DNA of 37,413 nt, taken from NCBI GenBank assembly GCA_964476585.1, contig CAYZBF010000022.1, forward strand, positions 1-37,413, written 5' to 3'. Made by a program: the position numbers and the translations under genes. Under the pieces are notes generated by a model. The model ran no database searches, was not told the origin of the DNA, and saw only the letters and a list, made by a program, of their open reading frames with translations. Shown here piece after piece: positions 8,782 through 17,053 of the stretch. The number at the start of each line of letters is the position of its first letter. Positions within the stretch are counted from its first letter, which is position 1. The DNA comes from CAYZBF01 sp964476585. GTDB taxonomy: Bacteria; Hydrothermota; UBA3072.

Positions 8782-9954
8782 ATGAATAAACATAGATCCA
8801 GGGTATGCATAATATCATTTAGTGATCTTAAAAGTGATCCACGTGTAAGAAGACAAATTTGCGCTCTTAAACATAGATATGATGTTACAACTCTGGGATT
8901 AAAGAAAAGCGAGATCAATGGGGTAAGAGAATTTGTATTGTCTGATGATAGAACCAGATATGATAGAGTTAGGAGTCGTTTGAGATTCTTTTTGGCTCGA
9001 TTATTTAAAGATTTGTACCCTGATTATATTAAACTAAAATATCCCATTAAAGCTGTCATGGAAATACTATCCGATGAAAAATTTGACCTTATAATAGCGA
9101 ACGGATTGGAGGCTTTAATTGTTGCAGAGAGAATTGCTGTGAGGGATGGTGCAGGGGTATTACTGGATGAACACGAATATGAAGCAAGACGGATTGAAGA
9201 CCACTGGTTTCACCGACTATTTATAAATCCTTATAAGGATTTTCTATGCAGGAAATATCTCTCTCTTGTAGACTCAATGATTACAGTATCTCCTGGTATT
9301 GCAGATGAATTTGATAGATGCTATGGAGTAAAACCAGAGGTGATTTTAAATGCACCGGAGTATAAAAAGATTAAGTTAAAAAAAGTTAAGCCTAACAATA
9401 TACACCTCATCCATCAGGGTCTTGCTCACCCCAGCAGAAAATTGGAGGATATGATTCATACTATGGCACTTCTTGAGGAGAGGTTCCACTTAACTCTAAT
9501 GTTGGTTATCAGAGATACTGGATATTTTAATTATCTTAAGAGATTAAGTAATAAGGTGTGTCCAAACCGAGTAGATTTCACGGATCCGGTTCCCTTTGAC
9601 GAAATTATATCAACAATCTCAGAATACGATATTGGACTGATCGTACTAAGACCAACTTCATTCAAACTCAAACATGCACTCCCGAACAAAATTTTCGAAT
9701 CTATTATGGCAGGGTTAGCCGTAGTAATTGGTCCATCTCCTGAAATGAAGAATATAGTAGAAGAATTTAACTGTGGGTTTGTATCTGGTTCATTTGATTT
9801 ACGAGAAATCGGTAGATTGATAAATAATCTAACGCCTGAAGAAATTATGGAGAGGAAGAGAGCAGCTCTTGAAGCTGCAAAATTTTTGAATGCTGAGCAA
9901 GAATTGAAAAAACTCCTTAGAGTTGTAGAAGAAATATTGTCTAAACAAAAATAA
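8782..9954 (+). CDS. GT-B glycosyltransferase (GT4-like)
   Basis: A 390-residue GT-B protein. The N-terminus (RVCIISFSDLKSDPRVRRQICALKH) is the acceptor-domain signature of many surface-glycan transferases. The second half contains IHLIHQGLAHPSRKLEDMI, and PNKIFESIMAGLAVVIG replaces the canonical E-x7-E loop, as is common in GT4-like enzymes. It follows the aminotransferase by 6 nt with no clear SD, so expression probably relies on coupling or SD-independent initiation. Substrates are not deducible. Confidence 0.78.
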   Translation: MNKHRSRVCIISFSDLKSDPRVRRQICALKHRYDVTTLGLKKSEINGVREFVLSDDRTRYDRVRSRLRFFLARLFKDLYPDYIKLKYPIKAVMEILSDEKFDLIIANGLEALIVAERIAVRDGAGVLLDEHEYEARRIEDHWFHRLFINPYKDFLCRKYLSLVDSMITVSPGIADEFDRCYGVKPEVILNAPEYKKIKLKKVKPNNIHLIHQGLAHPSRKLEDMIHTMALLEERFHLTLMLVIRDTGYFNYLKRLSNKVCPNRVDFTDPVPFDEIISTISEYDIGLIVLRPTSFKLKHALPNKIFESIMAGLAVVIGPSPEMKNIVEEFNCGFVSGSFDLREIGRLINNLTPEEIMERKRAALEAAKFLNAEQELKKLLRVVEEILSKQK

Positions 9955-9958
9955 AATT

Positions 9959-11185
9959 ATGAATATTATAAAGTATAGCAAATCGAAGTTGGTTCACTTA
10001 ATGCCTAAATGGTTGAAAGGCATAATCTATAAAATATGGAGATTCTACTGGCACTCAAAAGTGAGATTACTTCCAGGGAAATACCATGTTGATCCTTATG
10101 CAAAAGATGAGACGATATACCTAGACCCCAACAAGATCATATATGCTGTAAAGAAAGGGTTTGACATCTATCGCTGCAAGGGAAGGGTAATTGGAGGTAA
10201 TTGGGATAAGAGTGTAATAAGATTCGATGAACTTGATTTCTTCACATCCTTCAAGGGAAGAATCGAAAAGAACCTTGATTGGGAGGAGACCGAATATTAT
10301 AAAAGAGTGTTGAAACAAATAAGGAAAGGTAAAGTAAAATGGGCATGCAAGAGTAAAGAAGAGTTGGACAAAAGATGTTCCAAATTAGATGAGATATGGA
10401 GAGATATGAAGGAGTATGGCTACAAGAAAGGATGGAATGAAAATGAAGTCACTGTGAATATTGGGAGAAATGGAGAACTTCTTTTTAACAACGGAAGGCA
10501 CCGTCTTACCTTTGCTAAGTTCTTAGAAATCAATAAGATTCCTGTAAAAATTACAGTCCGACATAAAGAATGGGTAGCATTTAAAAATGAGATATTTGAA
10601 TATTCTAAGAAATTTGATAACAAAGTTTATGCCCCTCTAATCCATCCTGACTTAAGACACATTTCCAGTCATTATGGTGATACCAGATTTAGGATTATTA
10701 AAGAACATCTAACGGTTAAGGGTGGAACTTTACTTGATATTGGATGTCATTGGGGATACTTCTGTTGCAAGTTTGAAACCGAAGACTTTGACTGTTATTG
10801 TGTGGAGAAAAGCAAACTTAACCTTTATTTCTTGAAGAGACTAAGGGAGATAGAGAATAAGAGATTTAAAATTATCCCAAAATCAATATTCGATCTTCCT
10901 TCTGATATTCCATCTAAATATGATATAATCCTTGCACTTTCCACCTTCCACCATTTCATAAAGAGAGAAAAAACTTATAAAAGACTCGTTAAATTCCTGC
11001 AGAATCTAAAGGGCTTAGAAATGTACTTTGAACCTCATAACCCTGAAGAACCTCAGATGTATGGAGCATACAAGAATTTTAGCAATGATGAGTTTGCTGA
11101 ATTTATTGTTCAAAATTCTTCTTTTACAACTTTTGAAAGGATAGGATTCTCAGAGTATAGAAGACCTATTTATAAGATATCTTAA
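9959..11185 (+). CDS. Protein with ParB-like region and SAM-dependent methyltransferase domain
   Basis: A 408-residue protein. Residues about 145-205 contain NNGRHRLTFAKFLEINKIPVKI, which resembles the GxHR-type motif of ParB/sulfiredoxin-like domains. A class I methyltransferase follows from about residue 255, with motif I GTLLDIGCHWGYF and a later LALSTFHHF. The N-terminal 140 residues are not recognised but are rich in Trp, Tyr and Lys. Its place among glycosyltransferases suggests modification of a glycan or its lipid carrier, not DNA. That is inference. It lies 4 nt after the previous gene and ends directly against the next start codon. No SD is evident. Confidence 0.7.
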   Translation: MNIIKYSKSKLVHLMPKWLKGIIYKIWRFYWHSKVRLLPGKYHVDPYAKDETIYLDPNKIIYAVKKGFDIYRCKGRVIGGNWDKSVIRFDELDFFTSFKGRIEKNLDWEETEYYKRVLKQIRKGKVKWACKSKEELDKRCSKLDEIWRDMKEYGYKKGWNENEVTVNIGRNGELLFNNGRHRLTFAKFLEINKIPVKITVRHKEWVAFKNEIFEYSKKFDNKVYAPLIHPDLRHISSHYGDTRFRIIKEHLTVKGGTLLDIGCHWGYFCCKFETEDFDCYCVEKSKLNLYFLKRLREIENKRFKIIPKSIFDLPSDIPSKYDIILALSTFHHFIKREKTYKRLVKFLQNLKGLEMYFEPHNPEEPQMYGAYKNFSNDEFAEFIVQNSSFTTFERIGFSEYRRPIYKIS

Positions 11186-12376
11186 ATGACTAAAGCGATG
11201 TCTTTGAAGCGTATCTTGATGATTGGTCATGTTGATCTTGCAAGGGATGATGCACCAAAGGTTCACTTTTCAAATCTTGCAAGAGAATTCCGGAAATTTG
11301 GAGCCAATGTCAGATGTGTTCTATATACTCCAGTAGAAGCAGGGTATGAGCAAATAGGTAATGATGTAACCGTGAAATTCATACCCAATCCTTTAATCGG
11401 AAATATTCTCGGAAGGGCTATCAAATATTTACTGGTTATTCCTTTTATAATATTGGAATTCATAAGATTTAGGCCCAATATGATATATTTCCGTTTTTCT
11501 CCTCCAGTTCTCCTTTATCTACTGGTGGTAAAGAGCTTAAAGCTCCTTTCTTTTAGATTCAAAGTTATCCTCGAATTTGATGATTGGCTTCCAGAACAGA
11601 GAGCAATTCAGGGGGAAAGCCCCCTGAAGGTCGGAGTTATTAAAAATCTACAAATAGGAACTGCAAGATTAGCAGATTATATAAGAGTTGTAGTGCCTGG
11701 AATAAAGAAAAAACTGTTATTCTATGGAGTGAATGACAGTAAGATAGCAGTTATCGGTAATGGTACAGATATAGAACACTTTTATCCAATAGAAAAAAGG
11801 GAAGCAAAGAAATTAATAGGAGTGAGTACTGATTTTCTTTATGTTGGTTTCATTGGTAATTTTGCTATATGGCAGGGATTAGATTATTTTATCCAAGCAA
11901 TCCCCAATGTGTTAAAAGTACATAATAACACTCGTTTCATCCTGGTAGGTGATGGGCCTGAAATGCCAAAAATACAAAAGGAAATCTCTCAATTTAAGAA
12001 TAAAGAAGTACTTCTTACGGGTAGAGTTTCATATAAAGAAGTAGGAAAATATATCAATGCCTTTGATGTTGGTGTTGCACCTTTTATTGAGGAGCGTAAT
12101 GCCTCTATAGGTTTATCCCCCTTAAAGATCAAGGATTATGCTGCCTGCGGTGTTCCTATTGTTACATCTCGTATAGAGGGTTTAGAGATGGTGGAAAAGG
12201 AAGATATTGGTATATTAGTTCCACCGGAGGATTCAGAAGCCCTGAGTGAAGCAATAATAAAACTCCTGAAGGACCCACAGATGAGAGAAAGGATGGGTAA
12301 AAAGGGCAGAAAGATAGCAGAGGAAAAATTTTCATGGAATTTGGTCATAAAACAAATCCTAGGGCTAGTATTTTAA
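11186..12376 (+). CDS. GT4-family glycosyltransferase
   Basis: A 396-residue GT-B enzyme. The N-terminus is KRILMIGHVDLARDDAPKVHFSNLA. The donor half shows VGFIGNFAIWQGLDYFIQA, FILVGDGPEMPKIQKE and a C-terminal loop (PLKIKDYAACGVPIVTSRIEG) that replaces the standard E-x7-E with K-D-Y-A, as in several GT4 subfamilies. ATG 11186 follows the previous stop codon without a gap. A second ATG at 11198 (MSLKRIL) is an equally good start. The 3' end overlaps the O-antigen ligase gene by 43 bp. Confidence 0.82.
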   Translation: MTKAMSLKRILMIGHVDLARDDAPKVHFSNLAREFRKFGANVRCVLYTPVEAGYEQIGNDVTVKFIPNPLIGNILGRAIKYLLVIPFIILEFIRFRPNMIYFRFSPPVLLYLLVVKSLKLLSFRFKVILEFDDWLPEQRAIQGESPLKVGVIKNLQIGTARLADYIRVVVPGIKKKLLFYGVNDSKIAVIGNGTDIEHFYPIEKREAKKLIGVSTDFLYVGFIGNFAIWQGLDYFIQAIPNVLKVHNNTRFILVGDGPEMPKIQKEISQFKNKEVLLTGRVSYKEVGKYINAFDVGVAPFIEERNASIGLSPLKIKDYAACGVPIVTSRIEGLEMVEKEDIGILVPPEDSEALSEAIIKLLKDPQMRERMGKKGRKIAEEKFSWNLVIKQILGLVF

Positions 12377-14007
12377 GTCAGATCTTAAGTGGTAGAATAA
12401 AAAATGGAGAGTGGATTCCTGTTCTCCTTTGTGCTTTTCCAATAATCGCGACAGGATTATATAAAGGCGGGGAAGCAGCCATAGCAATCTATCTACTGGG
12501 ATTATATATAGTATTTCTCGTCTCCTGGGGTTTCATGCGGGAAAATAAGATTATCATTGAAAAGAATATATTCTTCGTACCAATTGCCATTTTTGTAGTT
12601 AGTTCATTCATAGCTACAATTTTCTCTCCTGCATTTTTTTCATCTATTCCGGGTTTCATTGAATATTTTTCCTATTTTCTATTTTTCCTATCGTTACTCA
12701 TCTTAAAACCAGGAAAAAAGAAATTCCTTCTACTTATATTTATTTTTAGTTTAGTGGAGTTAATTGTTTGTTTTACAGAGATAAAAGGAGCTCGCGTAAG
12801 TGGAACTTACAACTATGCCAGTTACATTGTAATTCCACTTTTCTTTGGCTTGTTGTATAGTTTCAGTATAAAAAGAAAAACAATAAAGTTCATTTTGATG
12901 GCCTTATTCCTTGGCACAGCTCTCCTTACTGGTTCAAGAATCGTATTCGTCCTAATACTCACTCTTCCATTTTTAATTTTTGAAAAGAAAATATTATGGA
13001 CTATTGTTCCTGTTTTAATATTGGCTGCCCTTCTAATTCCAAATCCCGTTGGGAGGAGGATAAAAGGTAAGGCTGATATTTATTCCTACCAGAGACCAAA
13101 CCTGTGGAAACAGGCAATAAAGACAGCTTTGGATAGACCAATTACAGGATGGGGGCACAGAAATTTTGAAAAGGTTTCTCTAAAATATAATTTTCCAGTG
13201 AAAGGTAGGTATGCAAGAGCTGCGAAGATAGCCCATAACCAATTTCTCCAGTACTTTGCAGATGGAGGAATTATTTTTCTATTCGCATATATGTTATTAT
13301 TTTATGTATTCTTTTTGAACTTTAGAAATATGAATAGAATGGAAAGAACTTTCATTGCATTAATATTAATCCATTCCCTTTTCGATAATCCAATCTATCT
13401 GCCAACAAATTTCCTTATGTTTTTGAGTGTCCTTTACATATCTGGTAAAAAGAACCAGGAATATCATATAAATCTATCCCATAGCATTAGAAGGCTTATC
13501 CCATTACTTGCAATAATCTACCTGTTGCCCCTTTTCTCAAATTATATAGTAAAGCGGGGTGAGAGAGCCTTTCGAAGTAAAGATTTTGAAAAGGCTTCAT
13601 CCTTTTTCTCTATAGGAGAGGCCCTATGGCCAATCCCTCGTAATACACTTGCTCTCTCAACTGTCTACGAACAATTCTTTTTGGACACAAAAGAAGTAGA
13701 TAATTTGTACTATGCATTCCACTTTTATCAAAGAGCGATGGAGAGTGATCCTTTGGATTGGAAGATTCCAGTTGAAACTTATAAATTCTTAATGAGGAAT
13801 AAGAAAAATGTTGGGGTTAAGGATCCAGCTAAATTCCTCGAAAAAGCAATTGAGTTAAATCCCAAAGAAAGAAAATTATATGAAATGCTTATCGATGAGT
13901 ATCAAAAGGAGGGTAGGATAGAAGAGATAAATATGATTCGCCTTGAAATGCAAAAGACCTCCGGACCCTCGGACCCATCCAAATTTTTAGACACTGATTT
14001 ACACTGA
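12334..14007 (+). CDS. O-antigen ligase/polymerase (WaaL/Wzy_C type) with C-terminal TPR region
   Basis: A 557-residue integral membrane protein with about 10-12 hydrophobic segments in residues 28-400. The conserved periplasmic Wzy_C/WaaL region is visible near residues 235-310: RPNLWKQAIKTALDRPITGWGHRNF, later AHNQFLQYFADGGIIF with the essential histidine type of motif. After the last membrane segment, residues about 410-540 are helical with a TPR-like pattern (EKASSFFSIGEALWP, FLEKAIELNPKERKLYEML). The last 18 or so residues (TSGPSDPSKFLDTDLH) are encoded by tandem repeat DNA, including the stop codon, and probably have no conserved role. It polymerises glycan units or transfers the chain to an acceptor. 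Sequence alone does not say which. Confidence 0.83.
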   Translation: MEFGHKTNPRASILSQILSGRIKNGEWIPVLLCAFPIIATGLYKGGEAAIAIYLLGLYIVFLVSWGFMRENKIIIEKNIFFVPIAIFVVSSFIATIFSPAFFSSIPGFIEYFSYFLFFLSLLILKPGKKKFLLLIFIFSLVELIVCFTEIKGARVSGTYNYASYIVIPLFFGLLYSFSIKRKTIKFILMALFLGTALLTGSRIVFVLILTLPFLIFEKKILWTIVPVLILAALLIPNPVGRRIKGKADIYSYQRPNLWKQAIKTALDRPITGWGHRNFEKVSLKYNFPVKGRYARAAKIAHNQFLQYFADGGIIFLFAYMLLFYVFFLNFRNMNRMERTFIALILIHSLFDNPIYLPTNFLMFLSVLYISGKKNQEYHINLSHSIRRLIPLLAIIYLLPLFSNYIVKRGERAFRSKDFEKASSFFSIGEALWPIPRNTLALSTVYEQFFLDTKEVDNLYYAFHFYQRAMESDPLDWKIPVETYKFLMRNKKNVGVKDPAKFLEKAIELNPKERKLYEMLIDEYQKEGRIEEINMIRLEMQKTSGPSDPSKFLDTDLH

Positions 14008-14010
14008 TTA
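13955..14010. repeat. 8-mer and 10-mer arrays at the end of the O-antigen ligase gene
   Basis: Three octamers (AGACCTCC, GGACCCTC, GGACCCAT) occupy 13955-13978. Two decamers (ACACTGATTT, ACACTGATTA) occupy 13991-14010. The gene's TGA stop (14005-14007) lies within the second decamer. Confidence 0.7.
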
Positions 14011-14030
14011 TTCATTGAAGAGATATAAAA

Positions 14031-14298
14031 GTTCAGAGTTCTGAGTACTGGGTTCTTAGTTGGATTATCGTGGTATGTGATAAGTGATAAGTGGTCAAGT
14101 GCCGAGAGTCTAGCGTCCAGTGTCAAGAGTCCCCTACCACTTACCCCTTAATCCCTGCTCATCCTAACTTATTCTCTCCTAATCCTATCCTAACCATTCA
14201 ACTATTTAACTAAATTATTCCTCTCCTGACCTTGGACATCGGACTAATAAAACATTTGACTATATTGTTTGACTGGTGACTGTAGACTAATGACTGAT
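14031..14298. repeat. Spacer made largely of heptamer arrays
   Basis: This 290-nt spacer between convergent genes holds no gene I can support. It contains GTTCAGA-type units (five, 14031-14065), two GTGATAA units then GTGGTCA (14077-14097), GTC-units (14108-14135), two ATTYAACT octamers (14196-14211), and four GACT-units (GACTGGT, GACTGTA, GACTAAT, GACTGAT at 14271-14298). The last unit touches the pfkA stop codon. I see no clear terminator hairpin. Confidence 0.75.
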
Positions 14299-15245
14299 TA
14301 ATAGATATTAGATAATTTTCGGTGTAGTTTATATTTCTCGATGTCTATCTCTTTATATCCTTGAACACTCTGTTCCAGATCAATGGTAACGATTTCCCCA
14401 CTCTGAAGCCCTACCATCTTTGGCCTCGTCGGAGATTCTTTAAGGATCTCATAAGCATGACTTGCAAATTCTACTGCTAACATTCTGCTCCTTCTTGTTG
14501 GTGAGCCGCCTCTTTGAATGTATCCAAGGATAGATTCCCTTACTGTGGCGCCAGTTTTAACTTTTAAGAATTTAGCTATCTCTCTTTTGTTTGATACAGC
14601 TTCTGCAACTACAATTATTGCATTCGTCTTTCCTCTTGCCCTGGCCTTTTTTAATCCCTTTGCAATCTCCTCAAGAGGTGGTTCAACCTCCGGGATGAGT
14701 ATTGCTTCAGCTCCAGATGCAATACCTACTTCAAGTGCAATAAACCCTCTTTTTCTCCCCATGACCTCTACTACAAAGATACGTTCAAAGGAAACAGCGG
14801 TGTCTTTAATCCTGTTAATCGCCTCAAGTGCGGTGTTACAAGCAGTATCAAAACCTATAGTTTCTTCGGTTCCATAGATGTCGTTATCAATAGTGGCTGG
14901 TATCGAGACGATTGTTATCCCGGATATATTAGCAAGATCAAGAGCACCTCTGAAAGATCCATCACCACCGATTACAATCAGTCCCTCTATACCCTTATTT
15001 TTTATATTCTTACTGGCCTTTTTTAAAATTTTCTTTTCCTTAAAGGAGTCCAATCGTTCTGAATGTAAAATAGTTCCACTAACTCCCATAAGCCAGTTAA
15101 AGGATATCTCTTTCATCTCACAAAAATCAGCATCCACAAGACCCCTGTAGCCATCGTTTATCCCAATGATATTCTTCTTCTCGTTTCGGGAAAGACGAAT
15201 GNNNNNNNNNNCCCCACCTGGAGTTATTATTCCTAATCTCTTCAT
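14298..15245 (-). CDS. pfkA: 6-phosphofructokinase (interrupted by an assembly gap)
   Basis: The committed glycolytic kinase, fructose-6-phosphate to fructose-1,6-bisphosphate. Family motifs are clear: MKRLGIITPGG at the start, IGGDGSFRGA (the Gly after GGD suggests ATP rather than pyrophosphate as donor), IPATIDNDIYGTEETIGFDTA with the catalytic Asp of TIDND, VEVMGRKRGFIAL, and QRGGSPTRRSRMLA. The chosen start is CAT 15243-15245. The longer frame up to 15308 would only add residues encoded by the promoter. No SD is present; the -10 box lies 4-7 nt before ATG (leaderless). The 10 Ns fall right after TPGG and leave about 8-10 fewer residues than usual before the IIGI strand, so the gap estimate is too short. 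Confidence 0.92.
   Translation of the reverse strand: MKRLGIITPGGXXXXIRLSRNEKKNIIGINDGYRGLVDADFCEMKEISFNWLMGVSGTILHSERLDSFKEKKILKKASKNIKNKGIEGLIVIGGDGSFRGALDLANISGITIVSIPATIDNDIYGTEETIGFDTACNTALEAINRIKDTAVSFERIFVVEVMGRKRGFIALEVGIASGAEAILIPEVEPPLEEIAKGLKKARARGKTNAIIVVAEAVSNKREIAKFLKVKTGATVRESILGYIQRGGSPTRRSRMLAVEFASHAYEILKESPTRPKMVGLQSGEIVTIDLEQSVQGYKEIDIEKYKLHRKLSNIY
15202..15211. other. Assembly gap (10 Ns) in pfkA
   Basis: Ten N characters interrupt codons for the ATP-binding loop after TPGG. The base before the gap in the coding direction is G, which fits the Asp codon of the expected GGD. The nominal length keeps the frame, but the family alignment suggests a few more codons are missing. 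Confidence 0.95.
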
Positions 15246-15249
15246 GATA

Positions 15250-15280
15250 ATTATAGTATGAGCAAACTCTTTTTTGTCAA
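15250..15280 (-). promoter_or_regulatory. Promoter of pfkA, giving a leaderless mRNA
   Basis: On the minus strand TTGACA (15275-15280) is perfect. Two -10 options exist: TATAAT (15250-15255, spacer 19, 4 nt before ATG) or TACTAT (15253-15258, spacer 16, 7 nt before ATG). Either places transcription start at or next to the A of the ATG. Confidence 0.7.
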
Positions 15281-15462
15281 GCCAAGAGGAAGACTCCCTA
15301 CCCCACATTTTTCCAAAATACCACCCTGATAATAAATCGCAGAGAACCTGTCTGCCGCGGTTTCAGTACAGGTAAACGCAGAGCCTAACCACTCTCCTTT
15401 AATTTTAGGTCCTTTCAGAGAACAATTGGAGTAGTGCAATTTATTTCGTGCATAGGTAGAAA

Positions 15463-15509
15463 CGTATTGCTATACGCTCTACTGCTCCTTTAGACAATTG
15501 TAGGAGCAG
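15463..15509. repeat. Two small inverted repeats in the pfkA-flippase spacer
   Basis: CGTAT-TGCT-ATACG lies at 15463-15476. CTGCTCCT (15482-15489) is matched perfectly by AGGAGCAG (15502-15509) around a 12-nt loop, followed by GTTTT. Read on the minus strand, the first hairpin is followed by TTTCT. They could form a weak terminator region for the minus-strand glycan operon. The rest of the 15281-15744 spacer holds no gene I can support. Confidence 0.4.
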
Positions 15510-15532
15510 GTTTTGGAGGCTGGCTCATAATC

Positions 15533-15560
15533 TCATTGCGAGGAACGAAGTGGTTGCTTG
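15533..15560. repeat. Dispersed repeat of the TCATTGCGAGGA type, copy 1
   Basis: It begins TCATTGCGAGGAACGAAG and matches a second copy at 32912-32944 and a 13-nt fragment (reverse strand) at 29390-29402. From memory, similar TCATTGCGAGGAGCGAAGCG repeats occur between genes in many unrelated bacteria. Confidence 0.65.
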
Positions 15561-15744
15561 TCTAATGAGCACCCTTGAATGAATAAAATGGGAACCGTTG
15601 CAAGATATTCAGTGAAAGAAGGGAGGTTTTGACCCAGTCTCAGCCGACTGTGTTTAGCTAATGTTGGTGAATGTCTTTTCCGAGTTCTCTTTAAAGTAAA
15701 AATGTTGGTTCTTTGGCCTCTTTGTCTCTGGGCCAAACTAAAAG

Positions 15745-17052
15745 TTATCGTTTAAGAACTGATAATATATATCTTTTATAAAGTTTAAAATCAGACCTTT
15801 GAACGAATACAGTTTTTATTATTGAGTTACCTGATATCTTATTATAAAGTAGTAATCTTCCTATCGTCTGGATAATATAGGAAACCGTCGAGGCTAGAGC
15901 TGCTCCTTCTATGCCCAGGGTGGGAATCCATAGAATATTTAAGCATATATTAACACTAACTGTGAGTGCTGACATATATGTGTTCAAAATAGGTTTTCCT
16001 CGCCCTGCAATATCGTTTGCCAATACACGAGAGATGCTGAGGGCTACAATTCCTGGCAAAAGGAGTTGTAAAGGACGCACACTGGCCAAATAGGCCTCTG
16101 AGTAAAGGAGTAAAATTACCCATCTACTCAAAAAATAGATGAAGATTGCTCCAACAAATGTTATAAAAAGGACATTTCGACTCACAATAGGAGTAAACTC
16201 CTTTTTCTGCTTTTCATCCTTTTCAGAAGATATTCGGGGAAAAAGAACAGTGCTAGCCGACCTTGATACAAGCCAGAGCCTTTCCGCTATTCCAACTGAT
16301 ATAGAGTAATAACCAACCGCTAACGGATTTATAAAAAAGTTCACCAAAAACATATCAAGACGATAGTTAAGAAAAGCGAGCATATTACCGGTATGAGCTT
16401 TGATGCCATAGAGAGTGGTATCTTTAATATAATCTTTATCCAACCTACAAACAATCCCTCCTGAAAATTTAACAATCCACCAGAAAGCAATAATTACAGC
16501 CAATAATGTTGCAATAATTCTTGCAGAAAGTCCGCCAATCACGCCGGTTTTAAAGCCAACAAGCATAATCACTACCAGGATTAAGGAGAAAAGTTCCCTG
16601 GAAATCGCTACCAGGTTGTATTTTACAATTTTCTGAATCCCCAAAAGTATATTGATTAGATAGATATACATCAATGACATTGGAATCAGTCCAAGGGAAA
16701 TGAACAAATATAGACTGGGAATTCCCTCCAGAAAGAGCTCGCGAAAGAAAATAACAATGATTATACCAACAAGAATTGCAATCCCACTGATTATAGTTCC
16801 TATAATTAAGTTGTTGCCTAATATTTTTTTTAGGGCATATTTCCCTTTGCCAGTGTAATAAACAGTTGCCGATCCAATTCCCAATTGGGAAAAAGCAACT
16901 AGCAATGATGGAAGCAAAATAGAAAGGGAGTAAATCCCCTTGTTTTCTGGCCCTAAAATGCGGGCAATTATGATGGAAATAGCTAGCCCAAGGATAAAGC
17001 TAAAAACCCGGGCTATGAATGTATAAGTTGTATCTTTAGCAAAGTGAGCCAT
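15745..17052 (-). CDS. Wzx-like polysaccharide flippase
   Basis: A 435-residue polytopic membrane protein of the MOP superfamily with about 12 hydrophobic segments. The N-terminus (FIARVFSFILGLAISIIIARILGPENKGIYSL) is typical of O-antigen/capsule repeat-unit flippases, with the short loop RILGPENKG after the first helix. It would move the undecaprenyl-linked glycan unit to the periplasm for the polymerase/ligase at 12334. It is the last gene of the minus-strand operon, 1 nt after the preceding stop. I do not assign it to murJ, because a separate murJ lies at 214 and the signature differs. Confidence 0.86.
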   Translation of the reverse strand: MAHFAKDTTYTFIARVFSFILGLAISIIIARILGPENKGIYSLSILLPSLLVAFSQLGIGSATVYYTGKGKYALKKILGNNLIIGTIISGIAILVGIIIVIFFRELFLEGIPSLYLFISLGLIPMSLMYIYLINILLGIQKIVKYNLVAISRELFSLILVVIMLVGFKTGVIGGLSARIIATLLAVIIAFWWIVKFSGGIVCRLDKDYIKDTTLYGIKAHTGNMLAFLNYRLDMFLVNFFINPLAVGYYSISVGIAERLWLVSRSASTVLFPRISSEKDEKQKKEFTPIVSRNVLFITFVGAIFIYFLSRWVILLLYSEAYLASVRPLQLLLPGIVALSISRVLANDIAGRGKPILNTYMSALTVSVNICLNILWIPTLGIEGAALASTVSYIIQTIGRLLLYNKISGNSIIKTVFVQRSDFKLYKRYILSVLKR

Positions 17053-17053
17053 T

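Noticed and set aside
14518..15150. Two open frames on the plus strand opposite pfkA
   Set aside because: They are shadows of the pfkA reading frame. Their sequence is low in recognisable motifs and pfkA is clearly the gene.
15533..15736. A 67-codon minus-strand frame in the pfkA-flippase spacer
   Set aside because: Its sequence is made of dispersed repeat DNA, there is no SD, and it resembles no protein family.
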